In this document: one piece after another, positions 1-5,728 of the stretch
Layout of the letters: each line of letters starts with the position of its first letter
Position numbering within the stretch: position 1 is the first letter of the stretch
Source of the DNA: JBBRLA01 sp038231615
GTDB lineage: Bacteria > Myxococcota_A > Polyangia > Palsa-1104 > JAEUJZ01
Assembly (NCBI GenBank): GCA_038231615.1
Contig: JBBRLA010000572.1
Location: forward strand, 1 to 5,728
DNA length: 5,728 nucleotides
Reading direction: 5' to 3'
Translations under genes and position numbers: made by a program
Notes under the pieces: generated by a model
Seen by the model: only the letters and a program-made list of their open reading frames with translations
Databases searched by the model: none
What the model was told of the DNA's origin: nothing

Positions 1-1144
1 ACAGGGCGAACTGTCCAGCGAGCAGCTCGCGACGGCGCAGGGGGCGCAGGTCGAGGCGCTTTCGGGCCTGTTCCGGGCGCTGGAGCGCTTCAGCGGGGTG
101 CGCGACCTGATCGAGCTGGCGTACGGAGAGCAGTCTCAGGTGGTGGCCCTGCTGACGCCCCCGGCGAAGGACGCCAAGGACAAGAAGGGGCCGGATCTGT
201 CCACCAAGGAGCGGACCGGCCTGCTGATGGAATCGGTGGTCAGGAACCGCGAGCGCATGGAGCGCCTGAAGACCCTCTTCGCCGACGAGACCGAGGCGCT
301 GGAGGCCAAGCCACAGGCCCAGGCGCCAGGGCAGCCTGCGGACAAGGAGGCGGCGCAGAAGCTAGCGGGAGAAAAAGACCGCTACCGTCAGGCCGAGGAG
401 AAGCGCCAGGCGGCGGCGGCGGCGCTTGCGCGCCTGTCCGGCATGGTGACCTCCCCTTCTTCGTCTTTGTCCCTTGGCTCTGGCTCTGGCTCTGGCGCCC
501 GGGGGACCGCGGAGGACGCACGCAAACAGATCGAGGACCTGCGGCGCCTCTTTTTCACCGTCATCGAGCACCTGAAGGAGCTTCTGCGCAGCCAAGTGGA
601 CACGCGGGACAACACCAGCTCCGCGCAGACGCAGAAGGATGAGGAGGACAAGCGGCGGCGGCTTTCGCCCCTGGCCGAAACGCAGGCCACCCACGCCGCC
701 ATGGGCCAGGCCATCGCCGAGGCGCTGGCGGCGCAGGCGGACCAGGCCGGGGCCGCGGCGGGGAAGCAGCCCCAGGCCGAGCAGGCGCAGAAGATGCTCA
801 CGGAGGCCGCCGAGGAGGTCAAGCAGGCCCACGGGGTGATGGACACGGCGGCGCAGGCACTGAAGGAGGACGCGCAGGCACAGGTGTCCGCCGATCTGGA
901 GCCGGCGCTGGAGCAGCAGAAGCAGGCCATCGCCCACCTGGAGAAGGCGATCCAGCTCCTGGAGCCGCCCAAGCAGGACCCCAAGGACCAGCAGAAAGAG
1001 CAGAAACAGAAGCAGGAGCAACAGGTCTCGCAGGATCAGGCGGAGCAGCGCCTCCAGGCGATCCGCGAACGGGAGGCCGAGCGGCAGCGGGAGCAGAAGC
1101 GCCGCGAACCGTCGCCCTCCGAGCCGGTGGAGAAGGACTGGTAG
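1..1144 (+). CDS. Bat-operon coiled-coil protein (BatC position), 5'-truncated by the window edge
   Basis: The frame is open from base 2 to the TAG at 1142-1144, giving 380 visible codons with no stop, so the true start lies left of the window. The GTG at 98 is an internal valine, not a needed start. The protein is extremely rich in Ala, Gln, Glu, Lys and Arg, with long heptad-like stretches (about codons 65-170 and 210-340 of the visible part), broken by a Ser/Gly linker encoded near 455-500. No membrane helix is visible in this part. The C-terminus is a Gln/Lys/Glu-rich run, then a QAEQRLQAIRERE segment, ending in PVEKDW. From memory, this kind of tail is characteristic of the BatC/TPR-type proteins next to batD in Bat operons. 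Position directly before batD supports that. I infer a periplasmic or membrane-associated scaffold for the MoxR/VWA system; no enzymatic motif is seen. TPRs, if any, would be upstream of the window. Confidence 0.75.
   Translation, partial: QGELSSEQLATAQGAQVEALSGLFRALERFSGVRDLIELAYGEQSQVVALLTPPAKDAKDKKGPDLSTKERTGLLMESVVRNRERMERLKTLFADETEALEAKPQAQAPGQPADKEAAQKLAGEKDRYRQAEEKRQAAAAALARLSGMVTSPSSSLSLGSGSGSGARGTAEDARKQIEDLRRLFFTVIEHLKELLRSQVDTRDNTSSAQTQKDEEDKRRRLSPLAETQATHAAMGQAIAEALAAQADQAGAAAGKQPQAEQAQKMLTEAAEEVKQAHGVMDTAAQALKEDAQAQVSADLEPALEQQKQAIAHLEKAIQLLEPPKQDPKDQQKEQKQKQEQQVSQDQAEQRLQAIREREAERQREQKRREPSPSEPVEKDW
476..496 (+). repeat. GGCTCT hexanucleotide tandem repeat (3.5 copies) coding a Ser-Gly linker
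   Basis: Three perfect GGCTCT units at 476-493 followed by GGC encode alternating Ser and Gly inside the coiled-coil protein, just after a Ser-rich stretch. It reads as a flexible hinge between two helical segments. Six-base units keep the frame, so copy number could vary without breaking the gene. Confidence 0.7.
1133..1137 (+). promoter_or_regulatory. Ribosome binding site for batDE, inside the end of the upstream gene
   Basis: AAGGA lies 10 bases before the ATG at 1148 and is preceded by GGAG at 1129-1132. It sits inside the codons for the terminal Glu-Lys-Asp-Trp of the upstream protein. With only three bases between that gene's stop and the ATG, translational coupling is likely. Confidence 0.6.
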
Positions 1145-1147
1145 GCG

Positions 1148-3883
1148 ATGCGCGGACACGGACTCATTCGCCTGGGCCTGCTGGGGCTCGTCTTCGCGGT
1201 GCTCTCCGGCCCGGCGCGGACCTTCGCTCAGCATCTGGAGCTGCGGGTGGAGAGCGACGACCTGCACGAAAACCTACCCTTCATCCTGACGGTGGCGGCG
1301 CGAGGCTTTGGCGAGGAGCCGCAGCCCATCTTGACCAAGCTGGTCATCCCCGGCTGCAAGGTGACGCCGCTGGGCGTGGTGCCCAACGTGTCCAGCATGG
1401 TGCAGATCGTGAACGGGCAGCGCAGCGAGTCTCGCGACGTCACCTTCGCCTACCGCTTCCGCATCGAGGCCCCACAGCCGGGGACCTACACCGTGCCGGC
1501 GCTGCTGGCGGAGCAGGCGACGCCCTCGGGCAAGAAGAAGGCCCAGAGCCCGCCGGCGCAATTCCAGGTGAAGGGGCTGGAAGAATCCCGTGACATGCAG
1601 GTGCGTCTGGTCTTGCCGGAGCGCCCGGTGTGGGTCGGCGAGACGTTCTCCGTCAGCCTGGAGTGGTACCTGCGAAAGGACGTCAGCAACCGCACCTTCG
1701 TGGTCCCCCTCTTCGACGAGGACGCCTGGGTGGAGGTCGAGCCGGGGCCGGGGACCGGGCCGGGGAATGACCCGCGCCTGGGCGGGTTCCATGCGGGACC
1801 GCGACAACTGGAGCTGCCCTACCGCCGGGACAAGACCACCCTGGATGGGGTCGAATACACCCGCTTTCGGTTCCTGGCCCGCATCACTCCCACCAAGGCC
1901 GGCGTCCTTTCCACCGCGGCGCCCAGAGTGGTGGCCGAGCTGGAGGCGGGCGTGGGCCGCGACGGCTTCGGCTTCGCGGTGCCGATGACCAAGCTCTACT
2001 CGGCCAGTGGCAAGCCGGTGCATCTGGAGGTGCGGCCTTTGCCCCAGAAGGACCGCCCTGAGAGCTTCAAGAACGCCGTGGGCACCGCCTTCTCCATCGA
2101 GGTGCAGGCCGGGCGCACGGTGGTCCGGGTGGGCGACCCCATCGAACTGAAGATCCTTTTGCGGGGCAACGGCCGGCTCGCCGGGCTGATCCTGCCCAAT
2201 CTATATGCCGCGGGCCTTTCCCGAGACCTGTTCACCGTGCCGGACGAGGCCGCCGCGGGGGAATTGCTGGACGATGGGAAGGGCAAGCTGTTCCGCGTCT
2301 CGGTGCGCCTGCGCAGCACCCAGGCCGGCGCCATCCCGCCGCTCTCCTTCAGCTACTTCGACCCGGAGAAGGGTGAGTACCGAACGAGCCAGAGCCAGCC
2401 CATCGCCCTGTCGGTCCAGGGCTCGGCGATAGTGGGGGCGCAGGACGTGCAGGGGCCGGCGCCCAGCTTCGTCGATAGCCCGCAGGACGTCAGGAAAGAC
2501 GGCGGGAAGAAGGCGCAGAAGGACCCGCCGGCGGCCTTCTCTTTGGTCGGCGCCGATCTGGCGCTCAGCGACGAACGCGCCACCCTGCGCCGGGCACTCT
2601 CGCCGCGGGGGGTGGCGCCGTGGCTGGGGCTGCTCTATGGATTTCCCTTGATGATGCTTCTGGCGCAGATCTGGCGCCTGCGTACCCAAAAGAGCCGCGA
2701 GCACGAGGGCGAGGCCCGGAAGTGCCTGCGGCTGCTCCTGCGAGAACTCGACGCCGCCGCGGCAGGACCGGCGCGGGAGGCGGCCCCCAGGGTGGCTGGG
2801 GCGTTGCGCACCCTGCGCCGGCAGTTCGGTCAGTACCCCGCCGAAGGAGATGCGCTGCTGGCACGGCTGGAGACCGAGGCCTACAGCCCGCAGGCCGCCC
2901 AGGGACCGTTGAGTCCCGCCCTGCTCAAGGAAGTGCGTGACCTGGCGGAGGGGTGGGTCGCGCCCGTGCCAAGGACGGGCCCGCCCCGGGGGACAGTCAT
3001 GGGCCTTGTGTTGCTCATGTCACTCTCACTCGGCTCGCTCGGCTCGCTCGGCCTGATGGCGCGGCCGTGCCACGCGGAGGATGGCGGGACCCGTCTCCGC
3101 GCCGCGCGGGAGGCCTACCGGCAGGCCTTGACCCAGGGCGACCGGGACCGCCGACGAGGCGACTTTGCCCAGGCGGAGACCCTGTACCGGGAGTTGGCCG
3201 CGGCGCACCCGGACGCCCCGGAGCTTCAGGCGGACTGGGGCAACGCGGCTCTTCTGGCGCAGGAGCCGGGGCGGGCCGCGCTGGCCTATCGCCGGGCGCT
3301 GCGCCTTGATCCGGGAAAGCAGCGGGCGCGGCGCAACCTCGGCTTCCTGCGTGACCGGCTGCCGGAGTGGCTCCCCCGTCCACGGACGCAAGGGGCGATG
3401 GATTCGTTCTTCTTCTGGCAGCACTTGTGGTCGCTGCCCATGCGGCACCTGCTCTTGGCCCTGGGCTTCGCCGCTGCACTCCTGCTCCTTGTGCCCTGGT
3501 CCATCCCCGCCGGGCGGCGACGCCTGCTGAGGGGGGCGGCGGTTTTGCCTGCGGTGTTCGTCGCCGCCATGGCGATCTCCCTGCTGGTCGAGCGGGACGG
3601 GTCGGCAGACGGGGTGGTCCTGGACCATGGGGTGTTGCTGCGCTCGGCGGACAGTCTGGGGGCCCCGCAGAGCCTGTCCAACCCCCTGCCCGCCGGGGCG
3701 GAGGTGGCGGTCCTGGAGACCCGCGGCGACTGGACCCGCATCGAGCTGGCCGACGGCCAGAACGGCTGGGTCCCCACCAGCGCCGTCGAACGCATCGATC
3801 GGCCGATTGACCGATCAATCGCACAATCGCGAAGCGCCGCAGGCGCCCCTATCGATCAGCCGCCCCCTACAAAGCCCCCTTGA
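1148..3883 (+). CDS. BatD-BatE fusion protein (oxygen-tolerance/Bat operon; TPR and SH3 domains)
   Basis: This is a 911-residue envelope protein of the Bat system, whose biochemical role is not settled. The ATG at 1148 is chosen because a signal peptide follows (residues 1-27, cleavage likely after Thr-Phe-Ala) and an AAGGA site lies 10 bases upstream. Residues 28 to about 430 are BatD-like: repeated beta-rich segments with an early LELRVESDDLHENLPF-type strand and a later VRVGDPIELKILLRGNG segment, the pattern of BatD extracytoplasmic repeats. A linker rich in Pro, Lys and Asp precedes a membrane helix at 492-510. Residues 511-610 are a basic, helical, probably cytoplasmic segment. A second hydrophobic helix (618-638) ending Pro-Cys-His-Ala resembles a signal peptide. 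TPR-like helices (about 650-735) follow, including the pair of repeats around GDFAQAETLYRELAAAHPD and AALAYRRALRLDPGK. Two more helices lie at 767-786 and 796-814, then an SH3-like domain at 822-883 (ends GWVPTSAVERI). That second half has BatE architecture. These are usually two proteins. The 28-residue tail after SH3 is repetitive. Domain calls are from motif reading, not a database search. Confidence 0.85.
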   Translation: MRGHGLIRLGLLGLVFAVLSGPARTFAQHLELRVESDDLHENLPFILTVAARGFGEEPQPILTKLVIPGCKVTPLGVVPNVSSMVQIVNGQRSESRDVTFAYRFRIEAPQPGTYTVPALLAEQATPSGKKKAQSPPAQFQVKGLEESRDMQVRLVLPERPVWVGETFSVSLEWYLRKDVSNRTFVVPLFDEDAWVEVEPGPGTGPGNDPRLGGFHAGPRQLELPYRRDKTTLDGVEYTRFRFLARITPTKAGVLSTAAPRVVAELEAGVGRDGFGFAVPMTKLYSASGKPVHLEVRPLPQKDRPESFKNAVGTAFSIEVQAGRTVVRVGDPIELKILLRGNGRLAGLILPNLYAAGLSRDLFTVPDEAAAGELLDDGKGKLFRVSVRLRSTQAGAIPPLSFSYFDPEKGEYRTSQSQPIALSVQGSAIVGAQDVQGPAPSFVDSPQDVRKDGGKKAQKDPPAAFSLVGADLALSDERATLRRALSPRGVAPWLGLLYGFPLMMLLAQIWRLRTQKSREHEGEARKCLRLLLRELDAAAAGPAREAAPRVAGALRTLRRQFGQYPAEGDALLARLETEAYSPQAAQGPLSPALLKEVRDLAEGWVAPVPRTGPPRGTVMGLVLLMSLSLGSLGSLGLMARPCHAEDGGTRLRAAREAYRQALTQGDRDRRRGDFAQAETLYRELAAAHPDAPELQADWGNAALLAQEPGRAALAYRRALRLDPGKQRARRNLGFLRDRLPEWLPRPRTQGAMDSFFFWQHLWSLPMRHLLLALGFAAALLLLVPWSIPAGRRRLLRGAAVLPAVFVAAMAISLLVERDGSADGVVLDHGVLLRSADSLGAPQSLSNPLPAGAEVAVLETRGDWTRIELADGQNGWVPTSAVERIDRPIDRSIAQSRSAAGAPIDQPPPTKPP
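2988..3001 (+). promoter_or_regulatory. Candidate internal translation start for a separate BatE
   Basis: GGGGGA at 2988-2993 lies five bases before an in-frame ATG at 2999-3001 (Met618 of the fusion). The residues that follow form a hydrophobic helix ending in Cys-His-Ala then Glu-Asp, as a signal peptide would. This is exactly where an independent batE would begin. It may therefore be a live internal start producing a 294-residue BatE, or the relic of a former gene boundary. The sequence cannot distinguish these; high GC makes chance G-runs common. Confidence 0.45.
3026..3052 (+). repeat. 9-bp tandem repeat in the second signal-like helix
   Basis: Three adjacent copies of TCnCTCGGC (3026-3034 with A at the third base; 3035-3043 and 3044-3052 identical with G) encode Ser-Leu-Gly three times within the hydrophobic helix at the BatD/BatE junction. 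The nine-base unit preserves the frame, so slippage would lengthen or shorten the helix by three residues. Confidence 0.7.
3794..3862 (+). repeat. GATC-rich repeats and hairpin in the 3' tail of batDE
   Basis: After the SH3 domain, the base composition changes. ATCGATCGGCCG (3794-3805) recurs with one mismatch as ATCGATCAGCCG (3851-3862). ATCGGCCGAT (3798-3807) is a perfect palindrome. CGATTGA (3804-3810) pairs perfectly with TCAATCG (3815-3821) around a CCGA loop. The translated product is a low-complexity tail of Ile-Asp-Arg and Pro-rich residues with no recognised domain. No T-run follows the hairpin, so it is not a standard intrinsic terminator. Confidence 0.55.
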
Positions 3884-3900
3884 TGAAAGTCATTCCAGCA

Positions 3901-4060
3901 AGAAGCACATGGCCGGAGCAGATTTTGGCGCACCCCCACAGCGACCGAGGGAGCGTACTACTGTACGTGACCGACGGAGCGTGGGGGCACCTCCCGCGGC
4001 TGAGCGCATGCGAAGCCGTGGGGGAGAGGTACGCCAAAATCTGCCCGGCCAGGTGCTTCT
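3901..4060. mobile_element. 160-bp palindromic MITE/REP-like element with ~30-bp terminal inverted repeats
   Basis: The left arm (3901-3930) and right arm (4032-4060) are inverted copies: AGAAGCAC pairs with GTGCTTCT, GGCCGG with CCGGCC, and GCAGATTTTGGCG (3918-3930) with CGCCAAAATCTGC (4032-4044). Only one mismatch (3909/4052) and one bulged A (3917) interrupt about 28 pairs. The pairing resumes inward as CCCCCAC (3933-3939) with GTGGGGG (4018-4024). No transposase is encoded. The element fills the gap between the convergent batDE and DUF2058 genes and supplies the latter's last codons. A target-site duplication is not evident. It could instead be a native bidirectional stem between convergent genes, but the size and the arms reaching into coding sequence favour an inserted repeat. 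No family name is claimed. Confidence 0.65.
3943..3982. repeat. 14-bp direct repeat and small hairpin inside the palindromic element
   Basis: GACCGAGGGAGCGT (3943-3956) and GACCGACGGAGCGT (3969-3982) differ at one base and are spaced 26 bp start to start. Between them, CGTAC (3954-3958) pairs with GTACG (3963-3967) around a TACT loop. These lie in the loop region of the larger palindrome and could be protein-binding sites or remnants of internal duplication. Confidence 0.6.
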
Positions 4061-4593
4061 GTTTCGGTGATGCCGATGGGTTGGGTGCTGCGGGCCCAGA
4101 AGCGCACGGCGGTCTCGTCCAGTTCCAGGATGCGCTCCGCCGCTTCCCATGGCAGCAGCACATGTATCTCGCTGTCCGGTGCCGCCCCTGACTCCGGCGG
4201 CCGTTCCACGATTGCCACCGCCCCCCGGCCAAGCTGCTCCGCCAGCTCCGCGCTGACGTGCAGGCGCCCGATCCGCCCCGCGCGCCTCAGGAAGTAGAAG
4301 CGCTGCGGGCCGGGCTTGTGCTTCCTCATCTCCCAGCGATCGACGATGTTGCGGATGCGATTGTGCAGCTCGTCGCGTGCCCGTTCCGCTCCCCGATCGG
4401 CCTCCAGCCGGCGTCGCTCCTCGGCCTCGGCCAGCAGCCGGGCCTCGTACTCCTGCCGTCGGGCCTGCTCTTCCTGTGCCTGCTCGACGGCCCCCTTCTG
4501 CTTGCGCTCGCGGCGGGCCTGGTTCTCCGCCTCTTGCTTGCGCTTCTTGTCGACCAGTCCAACCTTCAGCAGCTTGTCCCGCAGGTTCTGCAT
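3958..4593 (-). CDS. DUF2058 (YaiL-like) family protein with an element-derived C-terminus
   Basis: This 211-residue soluble protein begins MQNLRDKLLKVGLVDKKRKQ, the characteristic opening of DUF2058 proteins, a mainly gammaproteobacterial family of unknown function sometimes labelled nucleoprotein/polynucleotide-associated. A charged coiled coil spans about residues 15-85. A compact beta-rich domain follows (98-160), with RFYFLRRAGRIGRLHVSAEL and a conserved-looking LGRGAVAIVE segment. An in-frame TGA three codons upstream makes the ATG at 4593 the earliest ATG. GGGGA abuts it directly, so the ribosome binding site is poor. Family members I know are about 180 residues and end in a DPYADY..PDDLMW-like acidic tail. 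Here that tail is absent, and residues from about 178 on are encoded by the 160-bp palindromic element. The core looks intact, so function may survive. The gene lies 71 bp downstream of the phosphoesterase on the same strand. Confidence 0.8.
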   Translation of the reverse strand: MQNLRDKLLKVGLVDKKRKQEAENQARRERKQKGAVEQAQEEQARRQEYEARLLAEAEERRRLEADRGAERARDELHNRIRNIVDRWEMRKHKPGPQRFYFLRRAGRIGRLHVSAELAEQLGRGAVAIVERPPESGAAPDSEIHVLLPWEAAERILELDETAVRFWARSTQPIGITETEAPGRADFGVPLPHGFACAQPREVPPRSVGHVQ

Positions 4594-4664
4594 TCCCCAT
4601 CATGGCATCGCGCGCCACCGTGGCAAGCCCTCTTGCGGCCCGGTACTGTCTCAAGCGCGTCAAG
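4594..4664. other. Short intergenic gap between the phosphoesterase and DUF2058 genes
   Basis: These 71 bases separate two minus-strand genes. I see no convincing promoter, terminator or hairpin. A TTGACG (minus strand, 4658-4663) resembles a -35 box but lacks a -10 partner at 16-18 bases. Co-transcription is the simplest reading. Confidence 0.4.
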
Positions 4665-5728
4665 CTATCCCGGGTAGCTCCACAACGTAGTGCAGCGGGA
4701 CAGGTTGCCGCGGGAGAGCAAGGACGTGGCATCGCGCAGCACGGCGGTGCCCGGGTCCTCGATGCAGAGCACCGGCAGGCTGCGCTCGGCCTTGATGAGG
4801 TCCGCCGGAAGAAGTCCGCGGACGTGGTCGATCCACGTGCCCAGGTTGACGTAGTTCTCGGTGGCATCCAGTTCGTGGGTGTGCCCTAGGACCACCACCC
4901 GTGGCGGGGACTGCCCCGGCGTTGCCAGAAGGCGCCCGGCGAGGATCTCCTGCGCCCCCTCACGCGACTTCTGTTTCAGCTTGCTGTCGTCCGCCAGGCT
5001 GGCGCGGACGTGGTCCGGCGTGATCAGGCCGTTGGCGACATGGGTGGCAAACCACACCTCGTAGTGGACCAGTCCCTCGAAGTAGCCGTTGCGATCCAGG
5101 AGCCGCAAAAGGGCCAGCAGAAACTGCCGGGTCGTGTCCGGGCCAAGCTGGGCGAGCAGGCCGCTCACGATGTTCTCTTCCGGGCGCACTGCCGGGATGG
5201 CGTGCAGCACCTCGGAGCGCACCCCCAGCACCTGCAGCGCCGGCATCACCCCCCGATACAGGGCCGAGGTGATCGCCGCGCCGCGGTTCTTGCCCTGCCC
5301 TCCGGTCAGGTTGGATTCGTCGAAGTCGTTGCCGTGCGCGGCGATGAGGAAGCCACCCATCTGCGCGCTCCGCAGCACGCGCAGCACGTCCCGCGGCACG
5401 CCCAGCGCCGCCGCCAGCGCCGCCCGCGCCTCGGTGTCGGCGTCGAAGTGAAAGTCGTGGTTGCCGGGGATGAGGACCAGCCGCCCGGCCTGCGCCAGCG
5501 GCTCCAGCGAATCGAAAAACCGGGGAAAGCGCCGGGCCACCGCGGCGATCTGCTCCGTCGGGGAGCGCGACACCAGAGCGGCGCGGACCTCGGGGCGGGC
5601 CAGATCGGCAGGGTCCAGCACCTGGGCGAAGAAGTCCGAGAGCCCCTCTGCGGGCGGCGTCATCCCGGTCAGGTCGAGGATGTCGCCCGCCAGAATGAAG
5701 TCGGCGCTGCGCCGGACCGCCTCCCCGG
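4665..5728 (-). CDS. Calcineurin-like metallophosphoesterase, N-terminus beyond the window
   Basis: This is a metal-dependent phosphoesterase of the calcineurin-like superfamily; the substrate is unknown. The frame stays open to the window edge, giving 353 visible residues. The ATG at 5661-5663 is internal, because the codons before it encode the superfamily's second metal motif, AGDILDLTG (visible residues 13-21). Further ligand motifs are PGNHDFHFD (87-95), AAHGNDFD (129-136) and LGHTHELD (280-287), followed by YVNLGTWIDH, a usual ending of the fold. The first motif (DxH) must lie just outside the window. About 145 residues, mostly helical, separate the HGNDFD and GHTH motifs, much longer than in compact enzymes such as LpxH, so a cap or dimerisation insert is likely. 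A UDP-diacylglucosamine pyrophosphatase-like role is possible but unsupported. No membrane helix is visible. The gene probably leads the DUF2058 gene in one transcript. Confidence 0.85.
   Translation of the reverse strand, partial: GEAVRRSADFILAGDILDLTGMTPPAEGLSDFFAQVLDPADLARPEVRAALVSRSPTEQIAAVARRFPRFFDSLEPLAQAGRLVLIPGNHDFHFDADTEARAALAAALGVPRDVLRVLRSAQMGGFLIAAHGNDFDESNLTGGQGKNRGAAITSALYRGVMPALQVLGVRSEVLHAIPAVRPEENIVSGLLAQLGPDTTRQFLLALLRLLDRNGYFEGLVHYEVWFATHVANGLITPDHVRASLADDSKLKQKSREGAQEILAGRLLATPGQSPPRVVVLGHTHELDATENYVNLGTWIDHVRGLLPADLIKAERSLPVLCIEDPGTAVLRDATSLLSRGNLSRCTTLWSYPG

Noticed and set aside
98..100. GTG as the start of the coiled-coil gene
   Set aside because: The same frame is open with similar composition back to the left edge, and no ribosome binding site precedes the GTG; the gene is truncated by the window.
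362..1267. Long minus-strand open frame opposite the coiled-coil gene
   Set aside because: Its Leu/Arg-rich product is the antisense of a Gln/Glu/Ala-rich coding sequence in a GC-rich genome; the plus-strand gene has operon context and a recognisable tail.
3804..3821. Intrinsic terminator for the bat operon
   Set aside because: The stem is only 7 bp, lies inside coding sequence and has no following T-run.
3943..3982. CRISPR-like repeats
   Set aside because: There are only two imperfect 14-mers with a 12-base gap between them, no array and no cas genes.
3901..4060. Large palindrome as a standard bidirectional intrinsic terminator
   Set aside because: Neither side of the stem is followed by a clear run of T; it is far longer than ordinary terminators.
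3880..4191. Plus-strand 103-codon frame across the palindromic element
   Set aside because: It overlaps batDE's end and runs antisense to DUF2058; the product shows no recognisable domain and is explained by the repeat.
4658..4663. Minus-strand TTGACG as a -35 promoter box for DUF2058
   Set aside because: No TATAAT-like sequence lies 16-18 bases downstream; the region there is GC-rich.
3890..4867. Long minus-strand open frame overlapping the DUF2058 gene
   Set aside because: It is a low-complexity Gly/Ala/Arg product in a different frame from the recognisable DUF2058 and phosphoesterase proteins, overlapping both.

Overview
The window is strongly GC-rich and densely coding, with two convergent gene blocks. 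The families present (a Bat/VWA-type operon beside a DUF2058/YaiL-like gene) suggest a high-GC gammaproteobacterium. A purple-sulfur or related Chromatiales-type organism would fit, but the sequence does not fix the taxon.

Plus strand, 1-3883: this is the tail end of a Bat ('Bacteroides aerotolerance'-type) operon. First comes the 3' part of a long Ala/Gln/Glu/Lys-rich coiled-coil protein, which enters the window already in frame and ends in the ...VEKDW tail typical of BatC-position proteins. Three bases after its stop begins a 911-codon gene that reads as BatD fused to BatE. It has a signal peptide, a large extracytoplasmic BatD region, a membrane anchor, a cytoplasmic helical segment, a second signal-peptide-like helix, TPR repeats, two more membrane helices and a bacterial SH3 domain. 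Expected partners (MoxR ATPase, DUF58, VWA proteins BatA/BatB) would lie upstream, outside the window.

Centre, 3884-4060: the short gap between the convergent genes holds the most unusual structure in the window. It is a 160-bp element bounded by near-perfect inverted repeats of about 30 bp, with an internal direct repeat and a small hairpin. It looks like a MITE- or REP-like non-autonomous palindromic element. Its right half is read as the last 34 or so codons of the DUF2058 gene, replacing that protein's usual C-terminus.

Minus strand, 5728-3958: a calcineurin-like metallophosphoesterase, whose N-terminus lies beyond the right edge, is followed after 71 bp by the DUF2058 gene. The two probably share a transcript. 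No RNA genes, CRISPR array, transposase or convincing intrinsic terminator were seen.
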